Shown here piece after piece: positions 42,102-51,243 of a DNA stretch of 64,000 bases (position 1 is its first letter; every line of letters begins with the position of its first letter). The notes under the pieces are model-generated. The model ran no database searches, was not told the DNA's origin, and worked only from the letters and a program-made list of their open reading frames with translations. Made by a program: the position numbers and the translations under genes. The DNA is from Desulfitobacterium hafniense DCB-2 (GTDB taxonomy: Bacteria > Bacillota > Desulfitobacteriia > Desulfitobacteriales > Desulfitobacteriaceae). The DNA lies in contig NC_011830.1 in assembly GCF_000021925.1 (NCBI RefSeq), positions 2,949,001 to 3,013,000 of the forward strand, given 5' to 3'.

Positions 42102-42692
42102 ATGGAGCAAAGAAAAGAACTTGTTCATATCATTAATCAATCCGGTGCTCACCCCGCCTGGGGTTTAAAGCACTGCAACCGGGTCTACCTTCTGGCCAAA
42201 GAACTGTCCCAGCATCTGGACCTTGATGATGACATCCTCTTTTTTTCAGCCATGCTTCATGATACGGGAAGATATCCCGTCTATGCCTTAGCCAATGTGG
42301 ACCATTCTCTTCGTTCCAAAGGGGTTGCCGCCAATATACTGCAGCGGATGGCCTTTCCCAGCGATAAACTGCCCATTGTCCTGGAAGCTGTCGAATCTCA
42401 CATGTACTATTCCGAGCCGGGCCGCAGCGACGAAGCCGTTTATCTAAGGGATTCGGATATTCTGGATAACCTGGGCAATATCGGTATCACCCGTCTATTC
42501 AGCTTGATCGGCCAGGATGAGTTGATCCGTACACCTGAAGATGCCTTGGAGCGGGCCAGAACCTTTGCTGAAGCCTTACCTAATAAGGTCTATACGAAAA
42601 CGGGAAAACGGCTGGCAGTAAAACGCCGAGAGGAGATCTTAAGATTCCTCTCCGGCATCAGGAAACAAACTGCTGAGTTTGTGAATTTATAG
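42102..42692 (+). CDS. HD-domain phosphohydrolase
   Basis: The 196-aa protein has the HD signature: an early His (GLKHCNRVYLLAKEL), HDTGRYP at about residue 64, and a later His/Asp pair (HMYYSEPGRS, RDSDILDNLG). Metal-dependent removal of phosphate from nucleotides or signalling nucleotides is likely; the substrate is not known. AGGAGG precedes the ATG. It converges on the beta-CASP gene. Confidence 0.88.
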   Translation: MEQRKELVHIINQSGAHPAWGLKHCNRVYLLAKELSQHLDLDDDILFFSAMLHDTGRYPVYALANVDHSLRSKGVAANILQRMAFPSDKLPIVLEAVESHMYYSEPGRSDEAVYLRDSDILDNLGNIGITRLFSLIGQDELIRTPEDALERARTFAEALPNKVYTKTGKRLAVKRREEILRFLSGIRKQTAEFVNL

Positions 42693-42705
42693 GCTGCTTA
42701 TCGCC

Positions 42706-44418
42706 CTACTTCTTTTTCTTGTTGTCCATATCGTCCAGCCAGCGGGTGATGGTATCGATAACAGCTAAGGTATGCTCCAGATTATTCGACCGCCTTCCGT
42801 TATCCACCAGAACCTTTAAACGATGGCGAAGCCGCTGCATTGCCCTATTAATCTGAGCCTGAGTAATCTTAGCCTGACCGGATTTTCCCCTGCTTAAGGT
42901 CGGAAGCTGAGCTACTTCTGCTCCGCCATGAGCCATAGCCTGCCTGGTTTCTGAGGCTTGTTGGGCTTCCGCCTCGATGACCTGCAGCCAGGGTTTTGAC
43001 GGCGGATAGGGGATAACTTCCCTGTTCTTAATTTCCAATACTTCGCCCAACTGGGGAATCCAGGGGATTTTCCCAAACTTCTCTTGAATCTTCTGGGCAA
43101 AGGTTTTTTGGACATCAGGTTCACCGTGGACTAAGATAATATTTTCGGCATCCTCACCCAGACAGGACAACCATTCCAGGAGCTGGGGCTGATCGGCATG
43201 GGCTGATAGACCTTCCATGCGGCGGATATTGGCGCGCACAGCCACCTTTTCCCCATGAATGGTTACCTCTTTGGCTCCTTCAATAATTCTCCGCCCCAAC
43301 GTTCCCTGGGCTTGGTAGCCGACAAATAAAACGGTGGCATTTTCCCGCCATAGGTTATATTTGAGATGATACTTAATCCGCCCGGCGTCAGCCATACCGC
43401 TGGCGGCAATGATGATGGCGCCGCCCTGAATAGAGTTGATGGCCATGGAATCTTCGCTGGTTAAGCTATAATGAACATTGGGCATCAATAAGGGGTGCTC
43501 ACCCCTTTGGATCATATCCAAAGTCTCCTGATCGAAATTCTGAGGATTTTCCTGAAAAATCTTGGTCGCGGCGATGGCCAAGGGACTATCCACATAAATA
43601 GGCATCACCGGAATCTCGTTTTCAGTCTGCAGTTTACGTATATAAAACAAAAGGTCTTGCGTACGTTCGATAGCAAAAGCCGGGATGACAAGGTTTCCCC
43701 CTGCTTGGTGAGCCTCGCGAATGATTTCGGCTAAATGCTGAATGCGATTGGCCCTGTTCTCATGCTGGCGATCCCCATAAGTTGTTTCGACAATGACAAT
43801 GTCTCCGCCGCAAATAATCCGGGGATTCTCAATAAAGGGCTGCTCGGAATTCCCCACATCCCCGGAGAACACAAGGGTCTTCTCCAGTTCACCTTCCTTG
43901 ACTGTCATTTGGACAAATGCCGAACCCAGGATATGGCCCGCATCGTGAAAGGTAAAGCTGATCTCCGGAGAAAGCTGAGTGCTTTGATCATATTGAGCCG
44001 GTGTGAAGAATTTAAGGGAATCCTGAGCATCTTGGGCAGTATAAATGGGGGTTAGCAAATCCTGACTGGCCCGTTTCAGCTTGCGGTTTTTGCGCTCAAC
44101 TTCCATCTCTTGAATATGACCGCTGTCCGGGAGCATCACCGAACACAATTTTATGGTTTCCGGGGTGGCATAAATTTTTCCCTGAAACCCATATTTGATA
44201 AGCTTCGGAATTAAGCCCGAATGATCCGTATGAGCGTGGGTCAGGATCACGGCATTAAGTTCCGCGGGATTATAGGGAAAATCACCATAATTCAGCTCTT
44301 TCAAGGCTTTTGAGCCTTGAAAAAGTCCACAATCGATCAGGACTCGATAGCCTTCGGATTCAACCAGATAAGATGATCCGGTGACGACTTGAGCGGCTCC
44401 ATAGAAATATAGTTTCAT
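42706..44418 (-). CDS. Metallo-beta-lactamase-fold beta-CASP ribonuclease-like protein
   Basis: The 570-aa protein has the MBL zinc site HAHTDHSGLIPKL near residue 55, later ligands HILGSAF and SGDVGNSEQP, the beta-CASP region VETTYGDRQHENR, and the RMMBL-type end (RANIRRMEGLSAHADQ, VHGEPDVQ). A roughly 120-residue basic C-terminal extension is extra to the family core. Such proteins cut RNA (RNase J/CPSF73-like or YbiB-like). AGGAGG precedes the ATG at 44418. Confidence 0.92.
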   Translation of the reverse strand: MKLYFYGAAQVVTGSSYLVESEGYRVLIDCGLFQGSKALKELNYGDFPYNPAELNAVILTHAHTDHSGLIPKLIKYGFQGKIYATPETIKLCSVMLPDSGHIQEMEVERKNRKLKRASQDLLTPIYTAQDAQDSLKFFTPAQYDQSTQLSPEISFTFHDAGHILGSAFVQMTVKEGELEKTLVFSGDVGNSEQPFIENPRIICGGDIVIVETTYGDRQHENRANRIQHLAEIIREAHQAGGNLVIPAFAIERTQDLLFYIRKLQTENEIPVMPIYVDSPLAIAATKIFQENPQNFDQETLDMIQRGEHPLLMPNVHYSLTSEDSMAINSIQGGAIIIAASGMADAGRIKYHLKYNLWRENATVLFVGYQAQGTLGRRIIEGAKEVTIHGEKVAVRANIRRMEGLSAHADQPQLLEWLSCLGEDAENIILVHGEPDVQKTFAQKIQEKFGKIPWIPQLGEVLEIKNREVIPYPPSKPWLQVIEAEAQQASETRQAMAHGGAEVAQLPTLSRGKSGQAKITQAQINRAMQRLRHRLKVLVDNGRRSNNLEHTLAVIDTITRWLDDMDNKKKK

Positions 44419-44501
44419 GAAATCCTCCTGTTTTAAAGCAAGCATTCACCCCGATCGCGTTTGCAGAGCTGACTTTGCTTTATGAACGTTCAATCCGGAG
44501 C

Positions 44502-45140
44502 TTAATCCAGTTGAACAAGTTTAAGTTTCACTGCTTTGAGCGCAGCTTGGGTGCGATCCTCCACCGCCAGTTTGCGAAAAATACTGGAAAGATGATTTTT
44601 GACGGTTTTTTCACTGATGAATAAGGCCTGTCCAATCTCACGATTGGATGACCCCTTAACCACATAAGTTAGGATTTGCAGTTCTCTGTCACTTAATCCA
44701 CAGGTATCCCTGTTCTGGGTAGGATGAACAAGCTGCCCCAGCAATTTACCGGTGACTGCAGGTGAAAGAATCGGCTGGCCCGAATGGACTTTGCGAATGG
44801 AATCGATCAAGGTCTTGGGATCCACATCTTTCAACAGATAGCCTGCAACCCCCAATTGAAGAACCTGAAATACTTTTTCATCGGAATCATCCACAGTCAG
44901 CACCAGAATGCCAATCGTCTCGTTTTCACGGCGAATGACACGACAGGCTTCCAAACCATTTACCCCAGGCATATTTAAATCCATTAATAAAATATCAAAA
45001 TCCAAGGTGCGTGAAACATTAATCGCACCTTGGCCGTCTCCTACTTCACAGACAACTTGGATTCCTTCTTCAAATTCAAGAATTCGTCTTAATCCCTCAC
45101 GAAGGAGCGGATGATCATCTGCGATAACGACTCTTATCAT
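44502..45140 (-). CDS. NarL/DegU-type response regulator
   Basis: The 212-aa protein has a receiver domain with acidic DDHP near residues 9-12, phospho-acceptor Asp in LLMDLNMPG near 54, and Lys in LLKDVDP near 104. A LuxR-type helix-turn-helix follows (LSDRELQILTYVVKGSSNREIGQALFISEKTVKNHL). Its ATG overlaps the kinase stop codon as ATGA, so kinase and regulator are coupled. Targets unknown. Confidence 0.93.
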   Translation of the reverse strand: MIRVVIADDHPLLREGLRRILEFEEGIQVVCEVGDGQGAINVSRTLDFDILLMDLNMPGVNGLEACRVIRRENETIGILVLTVDDSDEKVFQVLQLGVAGYLLKDVDPKTLIDSIRKVHSGQPILSPAVTGKLLGQLVHPTQNRDTCGLSDRELQILTYVVKGSSNREIGQALFISEKTVKNHLSSIFRKLAVEDRTQAALKAVKLKLVQLD

Positions 45141-46318
45141 TCCCATCCCTCCTCATAATTCGGCACAATGAGCTTCACCGTAGTCCCTTTCTTAGGAATT
45201 GAGGTAAGGATTATTTGGCCATTGAACATCTCAATTCTCTCTTTCATCCCTACCAGCCCAAAGTGGTCACCGGGATTGGCAAATGCCTCCTCCACATTGA
45301 ATCCGATCCCCCGATCCGTGATTTGAATCTGAATTTGGCATTCCTCATACTCGATAAGGACCCTGGCCCAATCAGCACGGGCATGCTTGGCGATATTTGT
45401 CAATCCCTCCTGAAGGGAACGGAATAAGGCTACCTCCACTGCCGGCAATAAACGTCTCTCTTTGCCGATCACTTTAAAATCACAGGTCAAATGATAGGTT
45501 TCCTGAAATGTCATGAGATACTTTTCCAGGGCAGAAATAAACCCATGATTGTCCAGCGCAATGGGGCGCAGGTCAAAAATAATCCGTCGAATATCCTGCA
45601 GATTTGAACGGACCAATCCTTTAAGATCCGTGATCTCTGCCCGCACTCGAGTTGGATCCAGTGCGAGCAGTTTTTCAGCAATTTCTAAGCGTAAAACAAT
45701 ATTGGCCAGATTTTGAGCCGGTCCATCATGAATCTCCCGGGCAACCCGACGTCGTTCTTCATCTTGAGCCCTGATGATCTTTTGGGCAATTTCCTGCCGG
45801 TGTTCGGGATTATTGTTTTGACTCAGTTCAGAAATTCCACCATGCAAAAGATTGATCGCCATGGTTACCTGATTGAGTAAGTTTTCGGCTCGCTCGATAG
45901 TCTTCTCCATCTGGATCAGAGAACGTTCGATTTCATCCCGCCGTGCCCGCAATTGCATCTCCTTGGATTGCATAAGTTGAAGCTGAACCTGGACATCCTT
46001 CGTTTCAGTATAAGATTTTATCATCTCTTGCTCAGAATGATTGCCAAATTCTCTGCTTACTTCCATTAAGCGTTGACGGAGCCGGCGCTCTAATTTTTGG
46101 TATTTATCCACCTCGGCAATGGTATAGACAATTTCTTCCTTGAGCTGAGCCAGCTCTTGAATAAGCCGCTGGGTTTCTGCACGTGTCGTTTCTGCTATGT
46201 AGAAAATCTCTTCTTTGCTTGTCTCAATAGCTTTTAAAGTGTTGCTCATTATGAGACCCAATCGGTCTGCCACTCTCGTCCCTCTCTTCACCACAATACT
46301 CTTGGTAGTATTCGACAT
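45137..46318 (-). CDS. DegS-like cytoplasmic sensor histidine kinase
   Basis: The 393-aa kinase has no membrane segment. The first about 185 residues are coiled-coil (ELAQLKEEIVYTIAEVDKYQKLERRLRQRLM). The HisKA_3 box carries the phospho-His in RRRVAREIHDGPAQN near 197, and the ATPase domain has DRGIGFN and GLVGMKERIEMFNG. This is the DegS layout. It signals to the DegU-like regulator encoded just downstream. The input signal cannot be read from sequence. Confidence 0.93.
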   Translation of the reverse strand: MSNTTKSIVVKRGTRVADRLGLIMSNTLKAIETSKEEIFYIAETTRAETQRLIQELAQLKEEIVYTIAEVDKYQKLERRLRQRLMEVSREFGNHSEQEMIKSYTETKDVQVQLQLMQSKEMQLRARRDEIERSLIQMEKTIERAENLLNQVTMAINLLHGGISELSQNNNPEHRQEIAQKIIRAQDEERRRVAREIHDGPAQNLANIVLRLEIAEKLLALDPTRVRAEITDLKGLVRSNLQDIRRIIFDLRPIALDNHGFISALEKYLMTFQETYHLTCDFKVIGKERRLLPAVEVALFRSLQEGLTNIAKHARADWARVLIEYEECQIQIQITDRGIGFNVEEAFANPGDHFGLVGMKERIEMFNGQIILTSIPKKGTTVKLIVPNYEEGWE

Positions 46319-46373
46319 GATTTCTGTAATCTCCTACTAATTTTGAGCAAAATTGGTGCTGAAATTCAATCTT

Positions 46374-47753
46374 TTAACGCAGTACGCGTCGAATTTCCCG
46401 TTCTAAACGCCGCGGGTACATTAAATCCTCCTGACTACAAGCAAAGACCTTATAGCCTTGTTTTTTCATTTTTACATTTATCTCTTTTGTAAGGCCGTCT
46501 TCTAAAGACGGGTCATCCTCTGATATCACCCGAATGAGTATATTATCTATTTTAGCAAAAAAGCTATATTCATCAACCGAGACATTCCATTGAATCGCTG
46601 CATCTCCACAGAGATGCTTGAGAACTTGAGCAAGAGCTTTACCGCTCTGAGGAATTTCCTGGGGCGCGGCTGCAGGTTTGACTGGCGGCTCAATCACAGC
46701 CCGATTATTTTTCTTTTTATTGGCATTGAAGCGAAATGGATCCCTGACCGGCGGCACACCATGACTTTTCACTTTTACCGGTTCATTTTCTTTTGGCAGG
46801 GCGGTCAAAACACTCAGAGACGGCACAGCTTCCTCGTGAACCTCATCTTTTGAGTCAGGTTCAAGGTTTTCCAGAGGTTGGGTATAGACCGAAGTATATT
46901 CATCAATGACACTATGAGATTCCAGCAAGAGCTGCTTTAAGGACTCGTCAATAAGTTCATGAAGGGATTTGGCGATAGGATCTGTCAGGGGTTCGCCGAT
47001 CACTTCGTCGATTGCATCATCGATACCTTTGTCCATTTCGTCCGGGCCCGGGGCTGGGGCTGGGGCTGGGGCTGGGCTTGGGTTTGAGTTTGGACTAAAG
47101 CCAAGCTCATTTGAACCTGATTTATTTTTAATATCCTCACTCAATTCTTGATCCAGAGGTTCCTGCTTCATAAGCTCTTTCTTCTCATCAACCTCGGTGT
47201 AAGTGGGAGGGGGTTCTGTATTCGTCGCCGGTCCCTTGTTAAGAGGCTCTTTAGGGCTCAGAGTTTGTGGTGAATCCGTAGTTTTCAACACATGCTGCTT
47301 AAGTGAAAAAAAGGAATCCAATTCCTTCGTTTGTGCTCCCCCGCCATTAAGGGGCACCTTGGAGCTGGGCACAGTGATACCTTCCGCCTGACTGCCCAGG
47401 ACCCTTAAATGAGCCAGCGGCTGGGGAAAATACTCCTGTTCCTGCATTTCTACGTTTTGTAGTCCTGCACTGATCATATCATTCATAAGCCGGTAAAAAT
47501 CAGGAAAATTCTCTATGACCCGATGGTCCGGTAATCTCTGTTCCACCAATTGGCGAATCCCATCCATGAGCACTTCTTTCGGTAGATCGAGCATCTCCTG
47601 AAATGATGATGCGATTTTTTCAATGGCCTGCCTGCCTTGATGAAATTCACCATCAGCTTCGTTTCCCGATAACAGATTCACAGTAAGTAATTTTTCCACG
47701 AATAAGTCGATCCATTCGCGAATTTCTTGATCCTCTTTGAAAAAGGCTTCCAA
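46374..47753 (-). CDS. Hypothetical protein with Pro-Ala repeat linker, 459 aa
   Basis: It has a helical N-terminal domain (about residues 1-115, IREWIDLFVEKLLTVNLLSG) and a long low-complexity middle rich in Pro, Glu, Ser and Lys, including a (Pro-Ala)n run coded by GGGGCT repeats near 47050-47077. A folded C-terminal domain of about 110 residues follows (AQVLKHLCGDAAIQWNVSVDEYSFFAKIDNILIRV, ending in a basic RRLEREIRRVLR). No family recognised. The TTG at 47753 follows GGAGGTG. It lies upstream of the DegS-like gene after a 55-bp gap, so they may be co-transcribed. Confidence 0.7.
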   Translation of the reverse strand: MEAFFKEDQEIREWIDLFVEKLLTVNLLSGNEADGEFHQGRQAIEKIASSFQEMLDLPKEVLMDGIRQLVEQRLPDHRVIENFPDFYRLMNDMISAGLQNVEMQEQEYFPQPLAHLRVLGSQAEGITVPSSKVPLNGGGAQTKELDSFFSLKQHVLKTTDSPQTLSPKEPLNKGPATNTEPPPTYTEVDEKKELMKQEPLDQELSEDIKNKSGSNELGFSPNSNPSPAPAPAPAPGPDEMDKGIDDAIDEVIGEPLTDPIAKSLHELIDESLKQLLLESHSVIDEYTSVYTQPLENLEPDSKDEVHEEAVPSLSVLTALPKENEPVKVKSHGVPPVRDPFRFNANKKKNNRAVIEPPVKPAAAPQEIPQSGKALAQVLKHLCGDAAIQWNVSVDEYSFFAKIDNILIRVISEDDPSLEDGLTKEINVKMKKQGYKVFACSQEDLMYPRRLEREIRRVLR

Positions 47754-47869
47754 GATTGTCCACCTCCGCATACATCTTTTCCATGATAGCTATGCGGTTT
47801 GGCGGCAGAGTATGTCTGATTTTTGGCCGGAAAAACAGCTACTTTATGCAGATTCTCTTAGGCAGGTGT

Positions 47870-48466
47870 CTCCAGGATTTTGATTTTACACCGGTCGCTC
47901 CATAAGCTGCGCGGACAAAACTAACGCAAAAAGCCCACCGCTCCGTCGGGTACCCGGCCAAATCGCTCCTGCTCAATGGCCGGTTGGAAACGTCCTGTTT
48001 CCAACCCGACTCCGCTGCAGGCTTTTCGCGAAGTTTTGTTTCCGCTCGCTTAAAGTCGCTTCCCTTGTGTAAAATCAAAATCCTTGGGCTGCTTTGCAGG
48101 TCAAAATAAGTAGAGCGTTGTGGAAAATGCAGGGCAAGTCGCCTGATCTAAGCCGCTTTTTCCGTCTTTACCGGCGCCGCTTGCGGCGGCATGGCCGGCT
48201 ATCTCAGGGAATGATTCTGAAGGCGGCCTCAAAAATACTCAAAGGCTTCCTAAACGCAGTGCTAAAAGAGACCTGTAAGACGTAGCTTTACGCATAAAAG
48301 GGAACGGCTTTAGCGAAGGAGCGTTAGGGGCAACAAGGCTTTCTTAACTTAGCGGAGCCACCGGTTCACATCAGGTATTACCCTGAGGTTTGGCGGAGCT
48401 GTTGAGAAGGCGAGTTGACCAGCTCTGGAGCTATAGAGTGACCGTTGTGCGTAGAGCTACGCGACC
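47870..48466 (+). ncRNA. Candidate large structured non-coding RNA, copy B
   Basis: This is the second copy of the element at 21221-21850, same orientation, in an 862-bp gene-free gap. The first 215 nt are nearly identical to copy A; the middle diverges but keeps a conserved block (CTTTTTCCGTCTTTACCGGC at 48156-48175). The closing stem is 18 bp here (47874-47891/48067-48084), one pair longer than in A through matched insertions in both arms. Helices 48281-48294/48448-48461 and 48338-48348/48401-48411 persist with G-U replacements valid only on the plus strand. Ends and promoter unknown. Confidence 0.75.
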
Positions 48467-48527
48467 CGGACAACGCCCTTCATCTAGCGTGATACCGCCA
48501 TACCACATGAAAGCCAGCCAGCGCACA

Positions 48528-48572
48528 CAAAAAGGAGAGCCCTGCTCACCTTAAACGTGAGAGGGCTCTCCC
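48528..48572 (-). terminator. Terminator of the acs/CODH operon
   Basis: GGAGAGCCCT-CTCAC pairs with GTGAG-AGGGCTCTCC (about 15 bp) and the minus strand ends in CTTTTTGTG. It lies about 45 bp beyond the acsE stop codon. Confidence 0.88.
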
Positions 48573-48615
48573 AGGCGTGCCGTTGACGGCATCATAATTG
48601 AAGCACAGACTCTTC

Positions 48616-49419
48616 CTACCGCTGGCGGAAAACCTTCAGGTAAGAATCAGCATAGATGCTCTTATTTAAGAGGATTTGACCGGTTGCAGCTACGTCAACC
48701 AAATCGTCATCGTTGGCATCCATAATCGCCGCATCGAGGCCGGCAGCCATAGCCATGGCCAGATAGGTGCGATTGATCAGATGGCGGTCCGGAGATTTCT
48801 GGGACACGTTGGAAAGGCCCAGAACGGTTTTCGGGGCTGGGTTGGACAGGGTTTTGACCATTCTGATGGCTTCCAAAACCTCAGGTGCGTGCTCTTGGGC
48901 AACATTACAAGGCAGGATCAGGGGGTCAATATAGAGTTCATCGGTAGGTAAGCCGAATTCATCCGCTGCAGCCACCAATTCCATGGCGAAAACAATACGG
49001 TTTTCGGCATCTTTGGGAATCCCTACTTTATCCATGGTCAAACCGATTAACGATGCATTATATTGGACAGCCATGGGGAAAACCCGCTCAATCTTGTCAC
49101 GCTCGGCAGGAACTGAATTGATCATGCCAGGGCGTTTGAGATGCTTTAAACCGGCTTCAATGGCATCATAGTTCGTGGAATCCAGGCACAGAGGCAGGTT
49201 GGAGACTTCTTGAATAACCTTAACCATCCACTCATAGGCTTCAGGACGCTCCTCTTTGGGAACTGCCGGACCGGAGTTAACGTCAAGGTAATGGGCTCCG
49301 CCTTCTTCCTGTTTCAATGCCCAATGTTGAAGGGGCTTGGCATCCTTATTGCGAAGAGCGTCTCCGATATCCTTAAACATTCCATTAATCCGTTCACCAA
49401 TAATAATCAATTGAGCCAC
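48616..49419 (-). CDS. acsE: Methyltetrahydrofolate:corrinoid/iron-sulfur protein methyltransferase
   Basis: The 267-aa TIM-barrel enzyme has the pterin-binding motifs IIGERINGMF at the N terminus, YLDVNSGP, LCLDSTNYDAI and VLGLSNVSQ. It moves the methyl group of methyl-H4folate to the cobalamin of the AcsCD protein, joining the methyl and carbonyl branches of the Wood-Ljungdahl pathway. It is the last gene of the operon, 55 bp after acsD. Confidence 0.96.
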   Translation of the reverse strand: MAQLIIIGERINGMFKDIGDALRNKDAKPLQHWALKQEEGGAHYLDVNSGPAVPKEERPEAYEWMVKVIQEVSNLPLCLDSTNYDAIEAGLKHLKRPGMINSVPAERDKIERVFPMAVQYNASLIGLTMDKVGIPKDAENRIVFAMELVAAADEFGLPTDELYIDPLILPCNVAQEHAPEVLEAIRMVKTLSNPAPKTVLGLSNVSQKSPDRHLINRTYLAMAMAAGLDAAIMDANDDDLVDVAATGQILLNKSIYADSYLKVFRQR

Positions 49420-49474
49420 ATCCTTTCATATTTAAGAGATAATCCCTGTCGGCCGGATAGATCGACACTTCCGA

Positions 49475-50443
49475 TTAGGCATTCATCTCCATGAGATCAG
49501 CTATATTCTGTTGAACAAGTTTAACGGCTGCAGGGTTTCTCATTAAGAGAATGCTGGCACCGACTTGCAAAAGCCCGGCCGCTGTTAAAGCTTCCCAGAG
49601 GATTGCTCTATCGTTCAGATCTCCCCAGCCTGGGAACTCTTCTTCAGCGGCATTGGCTTCTTTAGCACGGTTTGCTTCATAACCTACTGTACAAATCATC
49701 GGCATAGACAGCATCTTATCATTGGCTAAGGATCCTAACCGTGCCCGTTCCATGATCGAGTAAGCATACTCAATACCATACCCCAAACCGCCGATCATAG
49801 GGTCAATCACGATACGGTTCAGGGGCAGGCCCATTTCCGAGATTAAGATATTCAGCTGCTTGCAAATGTTAATGTCCAGCGGTGAACGGGCGATAAGATT
49901 ATGCTTATGCACCATGGCGGCTGCGGTAATGGATTTGTAATTATCTTGTTCAGCGATACCGATTAAAAGATTCTCACCTGAAGTAGCTTCGGCGACTGCA
50001 GCCAATACTTCATTATCCTTTTCCGGATCTTCGCACCCAGCAACGATTAAAGGAACACCAACCGCGGCTAAGACATCCTTCACCACTTTAGCGCATTCTT
50101 CAGGGCTGCGATTCTCACCTTCCGGATTAGCTCCGATCAGTTTGAGATAGATCATATCGGCATTGTATTCTTCAACGCATTTCTTGGCCCAAGCTACAGG
50201 ATCATTGATCACATCACCATATTGACTTTTGACAATATCGTTCCATGCGGGAGGAACATCGGTGACTTCCAGGGCGATAGCGGCACGATTCTCCACTTTT
50301 CCTTCAAAATGAAGAAACGGCAGGGTGGAGTCTCCACCTACTTTAACAACAGAAGTACGGGTGCCACCTTCCGCAGCGGTTGCACCGATAACTACTTCTC
50401 CAACTTTACTTTGGTATCTTTCTTTGACGAGGGCTACGGCCAT
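49475..50443 (-). CDS. acsD: Corrinoid/iron-sulfur protein small subunit (CODH/ACS delta)
   Basis: The 322-aa TIM-barrel subunit carries VIGATAAEGGTRTSVVKVGG near the N terminus and IVIDPMIGGLGYGIEYAYS late. It pairs with AcsC to carry the methyl-cobalt intermediate to acetyl-CoA synthase. GGAGAGAGG precedes the ATG at 50443. It lies between the second CooC ATPase and acsE. Confidence 0.96.
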   Translation of the reverse strand: MAVALVKERYQSKVGEVVIGATAAEGGTRTSVVKVGGDSTLPFLHFEGKVENRAAIALEVTDVPPAWNDIVKSQYGDVINDPVAWAKKCVEEYNADMIYLKLIGANPEGENRSPEECAKVVKDVLAAVGVPLIVAGCEDPEKDNEVLAAVAEATSGENLLIGIAEQDNYKSITAAAMVHKHNLIARSPLDINICKQLNILISEMGLPLNRIVIDPMIGGLGYGIEYAYSIMERARLGSLANDKMLSMPMICTVGYEANRAKEANAAEEEFPGWGDLNDRAILWEALTAAGLLQVGASILLMRNPAAVKLVQQNIADLMEMNA

Positions 50444-50466
50444 TTGAACCTCTCTCCTCTCTAGTT

Positions 50467-51222
50467 TCATTTAAAGGCTTTTTTCATAATCTTTTCTACT
50501 GCTTGAACGGCAAGGGAGTCATCCGGCAAAGTATAGAGCGGACGCCCCTCCAAGTCATGGGTCACTACCATAGGATCAAGGGGAATATCGCCGATCAATT
50601 GCAGACCGGTTTTTTCAATCTCTCCTGATAAAGAATCCAGGCTTCCCTCTGTGGTTTTCGTCACTACCAGGTACACCTCATCGACCGCAGAGCGCAACCC
50701 TTTAATCAGTTCGTAGACTCTCCCCGCCGAACGAATCCCTCGTGCGGAAGAATCACTGATGACGAACATCACGTCCACACGGGGAATGGTTCTCCTGCTG
50801 ATATGCTCAAGACCCGCTTCGGTATCCACTGTCACATAATCATAATTGTCGCCCAGGGTCTCCAGATACTTTCTGAGCAGGTCGTTGGGATAGCAATAAC
50901 AGCCGGGACCCTGGGGCCCTCCCATAACCAGTAAATCAATATCCTGAGACTCAATGAGGCTTTGTTGGAGTTTGTATTCCACAAAGACATCCTTGGGCAT
51001 CCCTGTGGGAATGGCCTTGGGATTCTTCGTATCTTCGAGAAGTTCGGAAATCGTTGCTGTGACCTCGAGGCCAAGAGCTTCATTCAAGTTGGCATTGGGG
51101 TCTGCATCCACCGCTAGAATGGATTTACTCTGCAATCCTTTGACCATTTGACGCAGTAAAAGAGCTGTGAAGGTTGTTTTGCCTACTCCTCCTTTACCTG
51201 CAACTGCAACATATTTTGTCAT
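50467..51222 (-). CDS. cooC: CooC-type nickel-insertion ATPase (acs operon, distal copy; AcsF-like)
   Basis: The 251-aa MinD/ParA-like ATPase has the deviant Walker A GKGGVGKTT near residues 8-16 and the metal-binding CxC in GPGCYCYPND near 110. CooC/AcsF proteins load nickel into CODH or into ACS. Because another CooC is encoded at the start of the operon next to acsA, this distal one may serve ACS (inference). GGAGGG precedes the ATG at 51222. Confidence 0.93.
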   Translation of the reverse strand: MTKYVAVAGKGGVGKTTFTALLLRQMVKGLQSKSILAVDADPNANLNEALGLEVTATISELLEDTKNPKAIPTGMPKDVFVEYKLQQSLIESQDIDLLVMGGPQGPGCYCYPNDLLRKYLETLGDNYDYVTVDTEAGLEHISRRTIPRVDVMFVISDSSARGIRSAGRVYELIKGLRSAVDEVYLVVTKTTEGSLDSLSGEIEKTGLQLIGDIPLDPMVVTHDLEGRPLYTLPDDSLAVQAVEKIMKKAFK

Positions 51223-51243
51223 GATTCTTCCCTCCAATGCTTC

